DNA of 7,831 nt from Streptomyces sp. NRRL F-5126 (lineage in GTDB: Bacteria; Actinomycetota; Actinomycetes; Streptomycetales; Streptomycetaceae), in assembly GCF_000721265.1 (NCBI RefSeq), contig NZ_JOFZ01000022.1, positions 1 through 7,831 of the forward strand, in the 5' to 3' direction. The notes beneath the pieces are model-generated. The model was not told the origin of the DNA. It worked only from the letters and a program-made list of their open reading frames with translations, and made no database searches. The position numbers and the translations under genes are program-made. Each line of letters opens with the position of its first letter. The stretch's first letter is position 1. This document shows, piece after piece, positions 1 through 5,824 of the stretch.

Positions 1-103
1 GCCACAGCGTCACGCGACGGCCCGTCATCCACCGGCCCAGGACATTACGGGCAAACCGCCGGGTCGATCAGCGATCGAACCCCGCTGACGAATCGAGGCT
101 AGA

Positions 104-135
104 CAAGGGCCGCCCGGCAAGCCGGGCGGCCCTTG
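104..135 (+). terminator. strong GC-rich hairpin, probable terminator
   Basis: A perfect 15-bp inverted repeat (104-118 pairing with 121-135) leaves only AA at the tip, so the real loop is probably 4 nt after the top pair opens. There is no T-run on either side, which is common for actinobacterial terminators. It lies just after possible stop codons at 86-88 and 100-102, so it probably ends a gene that lies mostly to the left of the window. The symmetric structure could act on both strands. Confidence 0.7.
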
Positions 136-415
136 CGCTTGAAGAAACGGGTCGAGACCGGGGTGGGTGCCCTACTCGGGACGTAACTGGGGCCGGATAG
201 ACGTCCGCGTGGCCGCCGAGAGGGGACGCTGATATGGGGCGTCAGGAACGCGCGGATCAGATATGCGATTACCGGGCGGCTCGTCCGCTGCCAGTCCAAC
301 TGCCCGAGAGATCTTTTACAGCCCACCGCAGTGTGAAATTGCCCATCCGCGTCAAATGCGAGTCATCCTGGCGGATGCAGAACGACCCTCGGCGGACCTT
401 AAGACCTGGACGCAC

Positions 416-432
416 TTTGCCGAGGGGGCAAA
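416..432 (-). terminator. weak hairpin after the left DUF5959-like gene
   Basis: TTTGCC (416-421) pairs with GGCAAA (427-432) around a 5-nt loop. It starts within two bases of the stop of the leftward gene that ends at 434. A 6-bp stem is short, so termination is possible but unproven. Confidence 0.3.
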
Positions 433-433
433 T

Positions 434-856
434 TCAGTCGCTTTCGGTCAGCGGCCAGATTCGCAGCACCTTTTCGAGGCGGTTGTAGGCGTCATCGAAC
501 CACGAGTCGTACAGCGGGACTTTTACGGTCACCGTTGTCAAAGTCGATTCTTTGTCTCTAACGGTGACTTGGAAGCGCTCTCCATCCTCGTCACGTTCAA
601 TGAACAGGTCAGTACCGCGTACATACTCACGCCAGGCGATTTTCTGCCCCGCATCAAGTGCGTCAAGGCAATTCTGCCACTCGGTCAAGTCGGGAGGAAA
701 CAGCCAGTCGCTTTGCTTTCCACTGACAAATGGCGTCTCAACCACAAATTCGCACGTCAATGCGTCTTGTTGCGGTTTTGTTCTACCTGTGACACGAAGG
801 ATGACGCTGTTACCATCTCCGGTCAGACGAATCAGGTCGATCGGTCCCTCAGTCAT
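434..856 (-). CDS. DUF5959-like protein, putative immunity-type (left copy)
   Basis: A 140-residue soluble protein without signal peptide or membrane segment. It opens with IDLIRL and the strand pattern GNSVILRVTGR, then EFVVETPFV, a central helix around EWQNCLDALDAGQ, TVTVRD, and ends with SWFDDAYNRLEKV and IWP. This order resembles the actinobacterial DUF5959 family, whose function is not established. The ATG at 856 is chosen because AGAGGAG lies 5 nt upstream on the minus strand (862-868). The product is clearly paralogous to that of 6417-6854, with over half the residues the same by eye. The gene lies in the opposite orientation at the other side of the window, with no toxin gene next to it. 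An immunity role is inferred only from the right copy, which follows a toxin tip. The family assignment is from memory of its pattern. Confidence 0.8.
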   Translation of the reverse strand: MTEGPIDLIRLTGDGNSVILRVTGRTKPQQDALTCEFVVETPFVSGKQSDWLFPPDLTEWQNCLDALDAGQKIAWREYVRGTDLFIERDEDGERFQVTVRDKESTLTTVTVKVPLYDSWFDDAYNRLEKVLRIWPLTESD

Positions 857-878
857 CGGTACTCCTCTGGAAAATTTG

Positions 879-894
879 TACAGTCCGAACTGTA
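879..894. promoter_or_regulatory. 16-bp palindrome, candidate operator
   Basis: TACAGT (879-884) and ACTGTA (889-894) form a perfect 6-bp inverted repeat around CCGA. It lies about 22 bp upstream of the 856 start, just before the ribosome site AGAGGAG, where the promoter or 5' leader should be. It could be a dimeric repressor site or a small mRNA hairpin. No regulator is recognisable nearby. Confidence 0.35.
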
Positions 895-1186
895 GCGAGC
901 GCGCATGAACTGTGCGTGCCTACGCTCATTTTTATCCGTACTGCGGTCTCCCGCGCGTTGGTAGCAGTGCATGCGCCGGCGCGAGTCACTGCCGCCCCAC
1001 CGGCGTGTGCCCTGCGACACAGCACAAGCACAGTACTTCCTGTCACCGGAGGCGACTAGAGCGGTCCCCGGCCGCGGCCGACAGAAACCATCAACTGAGC
1101 GTGAGATTTGGCATGTTCGCTACCCGTGACGCTCGCGTGACGGCGTTCGCTCGAAATTGTGGAGGGGTTTTTGACGCTTCCGTTGG
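895..1186. other. intergenic region without recognised gene
   Basis: This is divergent spacing between the leftward gene starting at 856 and the rightward reading starting near 1187. Short ORFs on both strands lack ribosome sites and protein-like composition. A purine-rich GGAGGGG near 1160-1167 is too far from the ATG at 1187 to serve it. Promoters for both flanking genes presumably lie here, but I cannot assign a convincing -10/-35 pair. Confidence 0.4.
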
Positions 1187-1241
1187 ATGAGCGAGGGGTG
1201 GGACTCATGGATGAAGCGGACGGAGACAGAGTGCCAAGCGC

Positions 1242-1700
1242 GTGCGGGGGATGCGTTCGTACGCGGCCGACTTCGTGGCGCGGGTGACGGCACGCAACCG
1301 GCTGCCGCTGGACTACTCGGTGGCCAGTCTCCGGGTCGTCGACTTCGTCGTGGACGGGTTGCGCAAGGGCGGGGCCGAACCGGAGCGGGCGCGGGAGACG
1401 CTGCTGGGGCTGGGTGCGTACGTGGGGGAGGTGCTCCTGCGCCGGGCGGGTGCCGTGCGGGTGGACTTCGACGACAGGGAGCAGGTCTATTTCGGTCAGC
1501 CGGTGGGGGTGCGGATGCCGGACGGGAGGGTGTGGAACCCGCTGGGAAAGGTCCGCAACCGCTTCGAAGTGGGCGGCCCCGCCGAGTCGTTGCAGACGTT
1601 CTGGCTGAGGCTACACGGCCGGGCCCGAAGACAGCCCACTGCCTTGACGGGCTCTGCCCAGTCGCTACGGCATGAGCCACCACCCGGCCCCGTCACGTAA
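1242..1700 (+). CDS. conserved actinobacterial hypothetical, probably frameshifted near the N-terminus
   Basis: The product is 152 residues from GTG 1242; ATG 1251 is an alternative. A helical N-terminal half (RSYAADFVARVTARNRL, ASLRVVDFVVDGLRKGG, LLGLGAYVGEVLLRRAG) leads to a strand-rich part (VRVDFDD, QPVGVRMPDGRVWNPLGKVRNRF, then SLQTFWLRLHGRAR). It looks like a conserved cytoplasmic Streptomyces hypothetical; I do not recognise a function. Neither start has a good ribosome site. The overlapping frame from ATG 1187 (or ATG 1211) to about 1255 gives a protein-like start ending in CQARAGDA, which joins naturally to MRSYAADF. Loss of one copy of a GATGC repeat near 1249-1258 would explain the break. 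The last roughly 25 residues look like read-through beyond the usual end. It may be a decaying gene. Confidence 0.55.
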   Translation: MRGMRSYAADFVARVTARNRLPLDYSVASLRVVDFVVDGLRKGGAEPERARETLLGLGAYVGEVLLRRAGAVRVDFDDREQVYFGQPVGVRMPDGRVWNPLGKVRNRFEVGGPAESLQTFWLRLHGRARRQPTALTGSAQSLRHEPPPGPVT

Positions 1701-1737
1701 CCGCTGCTGCGACCGCGACAGCGGAAGGTCGAGGGCG

Positions 1738-1756
1738 CACCGAGGCTCACTCGGTG
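1738..1756. terminator. hairpin between convergent genes
   Basis: CACCGAG (1738-1744) pairs perfectly with CTCGGTG (1750-1756) around GCTCA. It lies between the ends of the rightward gene at 1700 and the leftward gene at 1800, so it could serve both as a bidirectional terminator. The 7-bp stem and lack of a T-run make this moderate evidence. Confidence 0.45.
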
Positions 1757-1799
1757 GCGATCCTGGGGTGCCCCCTGGCGAGCGCTGCCGGGTGGGCTG

Positions 1800-2171
1800 T
1801 CAGATGCGCCAGGACCGCAGACGGTCGGCCGTGTCGTACGCGTCCGCACGGTCGGCCGCGATGTCGCGCGAGAGGTCGATCAGCGCGCCGTACGGTGGGT
1901 CGATGCCCTCGCCGGCGGCATTCATGTAAGCGACTGCGACGGCCGAGCCGAACAGGGCGTTACGGGCGGGGAGCGGGCGGAGCCGGATGAGCGTGTGCAT
2001 CAGCGCGGCCGCGCGCCAGGCGTTGTCGACGGCGACACCGATCTGCGGGGTGTTGACGCGATGGCGGGCGACGGCGGCCACAAGGGCGGAGAGGTCATGC
2101 ACTGAGGGGTGCTTGGGCAGGACCTCTGCCTGGCGCTCCAGGAGCCACCGGATGCCGATGTGCAGGTCCAT
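1800..2171 (-). CDS. Fic/Doc-like toxin component with degenerate active-site motif
   Basis: The product is 123 residues from ATG 2171, about the size of a minimal Doc-type Fic protein. The mainly helical sequence runs through LSALVAAVARHRVNTP (28-42), AWRAAALMHTLIRLRPLPARN (51-71) and the long helix ALFGSAVAVAYMNAAG (72-87), then ends with AYDTADRLRSWRI. RPLPARN at 65-71 sits where Fic proteins carry HPFx(D/E)GN. Here Arg replaces the catalytic His, so AMP or phosphate transfer may be lost or altered. Streptomyces carry many such short proteins labelled as the toxin of Fic-type toxin-antitoxin systems. A longer reading from TTG 2234 is open, but the ATG fits the domain start and follows an upstream stop by 2 nt (TGACCATG), suggesting translational coupling. 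No normal antitoxin is recognisable upstream. Target and activity are unknown. Confidence 0.65.
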   Translation of the reverse strand: MDLHIGIRWLLERQAEVLPKHPSVHDLSALVAAVARHRVNTPQIGVAVDNAWRAAALMHTLIRLRPLPARNALFGSAVAVAYMNAAGEGIDPPYGALIDLSRDIAADRADAYDTADRLRSWRI

Positions 2172-2173
2172 GG

Positions 2174-2275
2174 TCAGGCGGCCCGCATCGGGAGGCCGCG
2201 CTGCACCGCCGGTTCTCGGCGAGAGCCGTTCCAACGCCCACCGGAGACGGGAAGCAGAGCCAGACTGTCGGCCAT
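2174..2275 (-). CDS. short coupled ORF upstream of the Fic-like gene, possible antitoxin remnant
   Basis: A 33-codon reading frame starts at ATG 2275 with an excellent ribosome site GAGGAAG 5 nt upstream (2281-2287, minus strand). It stops at 2174, two bases before the Fic-like ATG. That is the place of an antitoxin gene in a Fic toxin-antitoxin operon, but the product (MADSLALLPVSGG, then Arg-rich) shows no ribbon-helix-helix or other antitoxin pattern and is too short. It may be a frameshifted antitoxin remnant, a leader ORF that sets translation of the toxin gene, or chance. The strong ribosome site is the main support. Confidence 0.35.
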   Translation of the reverse strand: MADSLALLPVSGGRWNGSRREPAVQRGLPMRAA

Positions 2276-2781
2276 GGACACTTCCTCAGCCCACCAGGAC
2301 CGTGAAGAAGCAGAGCGGCTGAGCACTGCCGTGGGGGTCCTCGCCGACTTCCTCCGGCGTGGCTCGCTCACGGTGGTACGGCGGGCCAGGCCGGTAAGTC
2401 GTTGCTCAGCGGCGGCCGGCGTGGCCAACGAGCGGTGATACGCAACCTCCTGTCATGGCACGTGGCCTTGGGTGTGTCGCGAACGGCGTGAGCGCAGCGG
2501 CCCAGGAGACGCCAGCAGCGGTGAGGAGAAAGCCTGTCGGCGTCCCGGGGGGATGTTTGCTTCCGTACCCTGGTCAGGTTCGCGGTCCGGCTCGCTGTGA
2601 CGGGCGGCACAGAGACTTCGCGGCAGGCAGCAACACGAAAAGGTGACGAGTGACGTTTTCTCAGCGAAATGGCGTACGTCGAAGCGGTGTGAACCACGCC
2701 ATGCGTGAGCAGGCCGGCCAGGATGGCCCCGGCTGCGGACAGACGTAAAGCCCCTGGTAGGACAGGTCTCACCACAAGATC
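2276..2781. other. intergenic region, no recognised gene
   Basis: This region separates the leftward Fic-like gene from the rightward AGS-C fragment. A forward reading from ATG 2274 to 2438 (54 codons, containing REEAERLSTAVGVLADFLRR) looks mildly protein-like and keeps high third-position GC, but it has no ribosome site and no recognised family. The stretch 2440-2781 holds only shadow ORFs. I looked there for the catalytic half of a CBASS nucleotidyltransferase (GS motif plus DxD) and did not find it in any forward frame. Confidence 0.35.
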
Positions 2782-3132
2782 ATGTCCGTAACCACCAGAG
2801 GCTTCAGTCGGGTAGCCGGAGCGCATTGCTGCACCCCGGCCCCCTCAGAACCTGACAAGAGCTTGAGGTTCGTGGTCACCAGCTGCTCGGTCGGGGAGCC
2901 CTACACGCTGAAGTGGAAAGTGCTCAATCGTGGTCCGGAAGCCGAGCGGCGGGACGCGATCCGCGGCCAGATCGTCGACTCGAGCATGCGGGGAGTCCGC
3001 ATCGAGCACTCGGACTTCAAAGGCGAGCACGTCGTCGAGTGCTACGTCGTCAAGGACGGGGTCGTCGTCGCTCGGGACCGGATCGACGTGCCGATCGGCA
3101 CCACGAGCGTCAAGAGGGCGAACGCCTTGTAG
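2782..3132 (+). CDS. stand-alone AGS-C (CD-NTase C-terminal sensor) domain, truncated
   Basis: The product is 116 residues from ATG 2782. From about residue 26 onward it matches the Adenylyl/Guanylyl and SMODS C-terminal sensor domain (AGS-C): KSLRFVVTS, PYTLKWKVLNRGPEAERRDA, IRGQI, then GEHVVECYVVKDGVVVARD and RIDVPI. This domain normally ends a CBASS cyclic-oligonucleotide synthase (SMODS-type nucleotidyltransferase), where it is thought to sense the infection signal. Here the catalytic N-terminal domain, normally a further 250-300 residues, is absent. The upstream in-frame stop is at 2758 and the start has no ribosome site. The first 25 residues (MSVTTRGFSRVAG) look unrelated. It is most likely the 3' remnant of a defence gene, ended by the hairpin at 3159-3190. 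A functional single-domain protein is less likely. Confidence 0.65.
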   Translation: MSVTTRGFSRVAGAHCCTPAPSEPDKSLRFVVTSCSVGEPYTLKWKVLNRGPEAERRDAIRGQIVDSSMRGVRIEHSDFKGEHVVECYVVKDGVVVARDRIDVPIGTTSVKRANAL

Positions 3133-3158
3133 GGAACCGATCCTCGGAGCGGAGCGGA

Positions 3159-3190
3159 GCGAGGCCCCGACAAATCTGCCGGGGTCTCGC
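3159..3190 (+). terminator. terminator hairpin after the AGS-C fragment
   Basis: GCGAGGCCCCG (3159-3169) pairs with CGGGGTCTCGC (3180-3190), 11 bp with one G-U pair and a 10-nt loop. It starts 26 nt after the AGS-C stop at 3132. It would also block read-through into the headless Hint-toxin reading frame that follows. There is no T-run, as usual in high-GC actinomycetes. Confidence 0.6.
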
Positions 3191-3224
3191 CACATCAGAC
3201 GGAGGCGCGGCATCTGACGCAGGA

Positions 3225-4016
3225 GTCCTCAGCAAACTCTTCACCAAGGGCTGCAGCTTCACCCCGGACACACCCGTCCTCATGAAGGACGGCAAGACCA
3301 AGCCAATCGGGAAGGTCAAGACCGGGGACAAGGTCGAAGCCGCCAACCCCGGCACCGGCAAACACAAGCGCGCCCGTCGGGTCACTGCCACCCACATCAA
3401 TCACGACCACGACCTGGTCGACCTGACCATCCAAACCAGTGCTGGCCACACCCACACTCTCCACACCACCTCCAAACACCCCTTCTGGGACGACACCCTC
3501 CACATCTGGGTTCCCGCCGGCCACCTGACACCCGGTCACAGCCTCGAAACAGCCACCAACCACCACGTACACGTCACTGCGGTCCACAGTCACCCCGGCA
3601 CCGCAGACATGTACAACCTCACCGTCAACCAACTCCACACGTACTATGTACTCGCTGGTCAGACACCGGTTCTCGTTCACAACAGCAACTGTGATCTTCC
3701 TGAGGGGTACACCTCTTCCCCGGCGCTCAAGGGTGATCCGTATCATCCGGACTCAGTAGCCGCGCGAAGTGCGCAGAACCGGGAGTTGTACGCCGGAACC
3801 GTAGGGGACAGGGCGGGGGCCCTTGGGTATAGGACGAGAATCCCCGCGCAAAAGGCTCCGTTCAATTCGCACGGCCAGGTGGTCTTCTCGAATGGGAAGA
3901 ACTACATCACGCCGAATGTTGACGGGCATAATGTGTCGGACGGCTGGAAGATGTTCAACCGCAAGGGCCAACGGATCGGTACTTATGACCCAGACCTCAA
4001 CTATCTCAAGGAATAG
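3225..4016 (+). CDS. orphan Rhs tip: pretoxin Hint domain plus Ntox21-like RNase toxin
   Basis: The in-frame protein has two parts. Codons 3252-3683 are a Hint autoprotease: nucleophile Cys in GCSFTPDTPVLM, the TSKHPFW block carrying the conserved T-x-x-H pattern, and the C-terminal LHTYYVLAGQTPVLVHN ending in His-Asn. Cleavage after Asn (3681-3683) would release the tip. Codons 3684-4013 are about 110 residues resembling Ntox21 toxins (RIPAQKAPFNSHGQ, NGKNYITPNVDGHN, GWKMF, IGTYD). In CdiA of Klebsiella pneumoniae 342 this family is a tRNA-cleaving RNase of the BECR fold. The Rhs trunk is missing. The frame is open upstream (ATG at 2913) but unlike protein there, and there is no ATG, GTG or TTG between 3180 and the ATG at 3282, which lies inside the Hint domain. 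It is therefore a silent or displaced cassette with an intact toxin domain, followed directly by its immunity gene. Confidence 0.8.
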   Translation, partial: VLSKLFTKGCSFTPDTPVLMKDGKTKPIGKVKTGDKVEAANPGTGKHKRARRVTATHINHDHDLVDLTIQTSAGHTHTLHTTSKHPFWDDTLHIWVPAGHLTPGHSLETATNHHVHVTAVHSHPGTADMYNLTVNQLHTYYVLAGQTPVLVHNSNCDLPEGYTSSPALKGDPYHPDSVAARSAQNRELYAGTVGDRAGALGYRTRIPAQKAPFNSHGQVVFSNGKNYITPNVDGHNVSDGWKMFNRKGQRIGTYDPDLNYLKE

Positions 4017-4473
4017 ACGATTCGCGATCGAAGTGATCGGTGATCCCGCCTCGGAGGGTGGCGTCTCGTCGCCTTCCGAGGCCACCGGTAGGGTCACAGT
4101 CGGGGATTTTTCAGAACCATTCCCGATGGACCTGAGCTTCTGGACGGTGGGTGACTACTCTCGAAGTTGGGAGAGGGCCCTAGGGGAGCTTGAGGCGAGC
4201 AATAATTCGACTTCGTGCCTCATCTCTTCGATCACGGACCCGGAGACCGCTAAGTTCATCTTCTGCTGGCCTGTTTACCGGGAAGGGGAAGATGTCTACG
4301 TGCAAAACTCGATCATTTTCCTGGACGGCCTCGAAGAACAGTTCAATCCGCAAGAGCCTTGGCGATATGTGGAGGCTCGGAGTTTGGTTGACGAGGACGG
4401 GAACCGAATTTCTGAGTGGTCGACGACCATCTCTCAGGTTCGGCGGTTCCGCGAGTCCGTCTGGGGCCGGTAG
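3985..4473 (+). CDS. CdiI-type immunity protein for the Ntox21 toxin
   Basis: This acidic, soluble protein should bind and block the adjacent RNase tip in the cytoplasm. Its pattern matches immunity proteins paired with Ntox21 toxins as I recall them: FAIEVIGDP, GRVTVGDF, DLSFWTVGDYSRSWERAL, SCLISSITDP, FIFCWPVYREGEDVYVQN, then ARSLVDEDGNRISEW. I chose ATG 3985, which overlaps the toxin end by 32 nt, because the next start (GTG 4033) would remove the conserved first strand FAIEVI. Neither start has a good ribosome site, so translation is probably coupled to the toxin frame or altered since capture. The mature length from 4018 is about 150 residues, normal for the family. The gene is intact and ends in a strong terminator. 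Confidence 0.75.
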   Translation: MTQTSTISRNRRFAIEVIGDPASEGGVSSPSEATGRVTVGDFSEPFPMDLSFWTVGDYSRSWERALGELEASNNSTSCLISSITDPETAKFIFCWPVYREGEDVYVQNSIIFLDGLEEQFNPQEPWRYVEARSLVDEDGNRISEWSTTISQVRRFRESVWGR

Positions 4474-4495
4474 CTCCTCACGTACACACGCAAAT

Positions 4496-4532
4496 CTGAA
4501 GCCCCGTCAGGCAGTGTCTGGCGGGGCTTCAG
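4496..4532. terminator. strong terminator between immunity gene and integrase remnant
   Basis: CTGAAGCCCCGTCAG (4496-4510) pairs with CTGGCGGGGCTTCAG (4518-4532), 15 bp with one G-U pair and a 7-nt loop. It begins 23 nt after the immunity stop at 4473 and 30 nt beyond the end of the leftward integrase remnant, so it is well placed to end both. Confidence 0.8.
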
Positions 4533-4538
4533 CGGGTG

Positions 4539-4565
4539 TGACGGCAGTAGTTGACGGCAACGTCA
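4539..4565. repeat. short direct repeat TGACGGCA beside the integrase end
   Basis: TGACGGCA occurs at 4539-4546 and 4552-4559. The second copy forms a small palindrome with CGTCA at 4561-4565, which includes the integrase stop. Repeats next to an integrase end can be arm-type binding sites or part of attP. There is no second att copy in the window to confirm this. Confidence 0.25.
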
Positions 4566-4970
4566 GCGGACGGCGGCTCCGGCGAGCGGTGGTTCGTTGC
4601 CGTCGTCGGGCTTGCCGGTGGTCTCGGCGGGGTTGCGGAGGGCGTGGCCGAGGAGGTCGATGGCGTCGCGTTGGAGCCGGAGTCGGACGTGGGCGTAGAC
4701 GGTGGCGGTGACGCCGATGTGGGCGTGCCCCAGCAGCTCCTTGATCACGACGAGTTCCACGCCCTGTTCCAGGAGGAGGGTCGCGGTCGAGCGGCGGAGG
4801 TCGTGGAACCGGATGCGGCGGAGGCCGGCCTTGCGGAGGAGTGTGGTGAAGGTGCGGGTGAGGTTGGTCGGGTCGATCGGCCTGCCCTGGGGCGTGGTGA
4901 ACACGTGCCCGTTGTGCTGCCACGCCGTGCCTGCGGCCTCGCGCTGCTGCTGCTCTCGGTGATGCTTCAG
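4563..4970 (-). pseudogene. tyrosine integrase, C-terminal remnant cut by an IS
   Basis: About 135 residues of the catalytic domain of a phage or AICE-type integrase remain. Reading leftward from 4970 they are LKHHREQQQRE, then VFTTPQGRPIDPTNLTRTF, the box II motif FHDLRRSTATLLLEQG (His and Arg), LLGHAHIGVTATVYAHV (second His and the Tyr nucleophile), and a short tail to the TGA at 4563-4565. The N-terminal DNA-binding domains and the first catalytic Arg, usually more than 200 residues, are missing because the frame meets the IS end at 4971. A short GTG-initiated product from 4904 could be made but would be inactive. It shows that an integrated element once lay here. Confidence 0.85.
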
Positions 4971-4979
4971 TGAGCTTTT

Positions 4980-5729
4980 TCAGAGTCGTCTCTCCAGGGT
5001 GAGGATGGCCTTGGTGATTGACGTCATGCGGTTGGGGCCGATCCGGGATCTTCGGAAGATCTGCCAGGACTTCAGCAGTGCCATGCCGCGTTCGACGGGC
5101 GCCCTGGAGGTGGCCAGTACTCGGTTGACCGTCTGTTGTGTCGGGGAGAGTTGCCCGCCGGGTGGTCGTCTGCGCCCGGTGGTGACCCACGGACCGGCTC
5201 CTTGGTACGCGCGGTCGGCCAAGATCGGGACACCTTGGCGTTCGCAGATTCGGATGATCCGGTGGCTGCGGGCCGCAGTGAGGTCGTGGCACCGGCCGGG
5301 CACGGCCGGCGAGATCCACAGCACGCGGCCGACCGGGTCGGTCACGACCTGCACGTTCACCCCGTGGCGGCGGTGCTTGTGGGAGTAGTCGGCCCGGCCG
5401 TCGCCCACCCGGTCGCATTCGGCGAGTGTCCCGTCGAGCAGCACGTAGTCCGGTTCGCGCTCGCGCAGCGTCTTGAGCAGGCCGGGCGCCCGTGCTGCCA
5501 GAAGGTCGATCACGGCGGCTGTGTAGGCGTGGGCGGTGCCGACCGAGATGCCGAAGCCGGCTGCGATCTGGGCCAGGGTGTCGTGCTTGCGCAGGTACAC
5601 CAGAGCGACCAGCGCGTGTTGGTGCGGCGGAAGCTTGCAGCGTCGGTCACCCTCGCGGGTGACGATGAGCATGGTGACCCACTCGACCAGCGCATGCGGC
5701 AGGTCGAGTGCGGCAGGATAGGAGACCAA
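4980..5729 (-). CDS. IS5-family transposase (DDE_Tnp_4 type)
   Basis: A 249-residue transposase, full-length for Streptomyces members of this group. The N-terminal helix-turn-helix region is around [37 protein letters not shown] (about 37-73). The RNase-H-like catalytic core has Asp99 in LLDGTLAEC, Asp172 in ILADRAYQG and Glu213 in [11 protein letters not shown], the DDE triad. A basic C-terminus follows ([15 protein letters not shown]). The start is TTG 5729, read as [13 protein letters not shown], with AGGTG a few bases upstream. Both that site and the first base of the TTG lie in a hairpin (5729-5792). No frameshift or internal stop is seen, so the gene may be active. Confidence 0.9.
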   Translation of the reverse strand: MVSYPAALDLPHALVEWVTMLIVTREGDRRCKLPPHQHALVALVYLRKHDTLAQIAAGFGISVGTAHAYTAAVIDLLAARAPGLLKTLREREPDYVLLDGTLAECDRVGDGRADYSHKHRRHGVNVQVVTDPVGRVLWISPAVPGRCHDLTAARSHRIIRICERQGVPILADRAYQGAGPWVTTGRRRPPGGQLSPTQQTVNRVLATSRAPVERGMALLKSWQIFRRSRIGPNRMTSITKAILTLERRL

Positions 5730-5792
5730 CGAGGCACCTGCGCTGATGAGTTGAGACTTCGAACACCTCTCTCAACGGCACAGGTGCCTCGT
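5729..5792 (-). promoter_or_regulatory. nested hairpin over the transposase start
   Basis: On the minus strand ACGAGGCACCTG (5792 to 5781) pairs perfectly with CAGGTGCCTCGT (5740 to 5729). An inner 7-bp stem pairs 5770-5776 with 5750-5756. The outer stem covers the AGGTG ribosome site and the first T of the TTG start. Read-through transcripts entering from outside would fold it, while a transcript starting inside the loop would not. That is a known way for insertion sequences to prevent activation by outside promoters. Confidence 0.55.
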
Positions 5793-5824
5793 GCGTTGCG
5801 CCCCCGGCCGCCGTCACCCCATCA

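Larger units (their letters stand above)
1..433. other. gene-poor left edge
   Basis: I see no convincing gene in this stretch. All three forward frames are open from the edge until stops near 86, 100 and 208. The last residues of an upstream gene could therefore end at the TGA at 86-88 or the TAG at 100-102, just before the hairpin at 104-135. The fragments are too short to identify and third-position GC does not separate the frames. The rest, up to the leftward gene ending at 434, holds only shadow ORFs. Confidence 0.4.

Noticed and set aside
60..98. tRNA-like T-arm (GGTTCGATC on the minus strand)
   Set aside because: The stem around it does not give a 5-bp arm with a 7-nt loop and no acceptor, anticodon or D arm can be matched.
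263..895. Forward 210-codon ORF opposite the left DUF5959-like gene
   Set aside because: Its protein is not family-like and lacks a ribosome site; the minus-strand gene at 434-856 has a paralog and a strong ribosome site, so this is its shadow.
1171..1199. TTGACG as a -35 promoter element before the 1187/1242 gene
   Set aside because: No acceptable -10 hexamer at 16-19 bp spacing (AGGGGT at the best position).
1120..1683. Minus-strand 187-codon ORF
   Set aside because: Pro/Arg/Ala-rich low-complexity product typical of an antisense frame in high-GC DNA, opposite the 1242-1700 gene.
2274..2438. Forward 54-codon ORF, mildly protein-like
   Set aside because: No ribosome site and no family; its ATG lies in a CCATGG palindrome that is better explained as the start of the minus-strand short ORF.
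2368..2826. Minus-strand 152-codon ORF with a hydrophobic stretch
   Set aside because: The hydrophobic part is short, the rest is Arg-rich, no ribosome site, and no family is recognised; too weak to list as a gene.
4507..5418. Minus-strand 303-codon ORF spanning integrase and IS
   Set aside because: It overlaps two recognisable genes in another frame and crosses the IS end; Pro/Arg/His-rich shadow.
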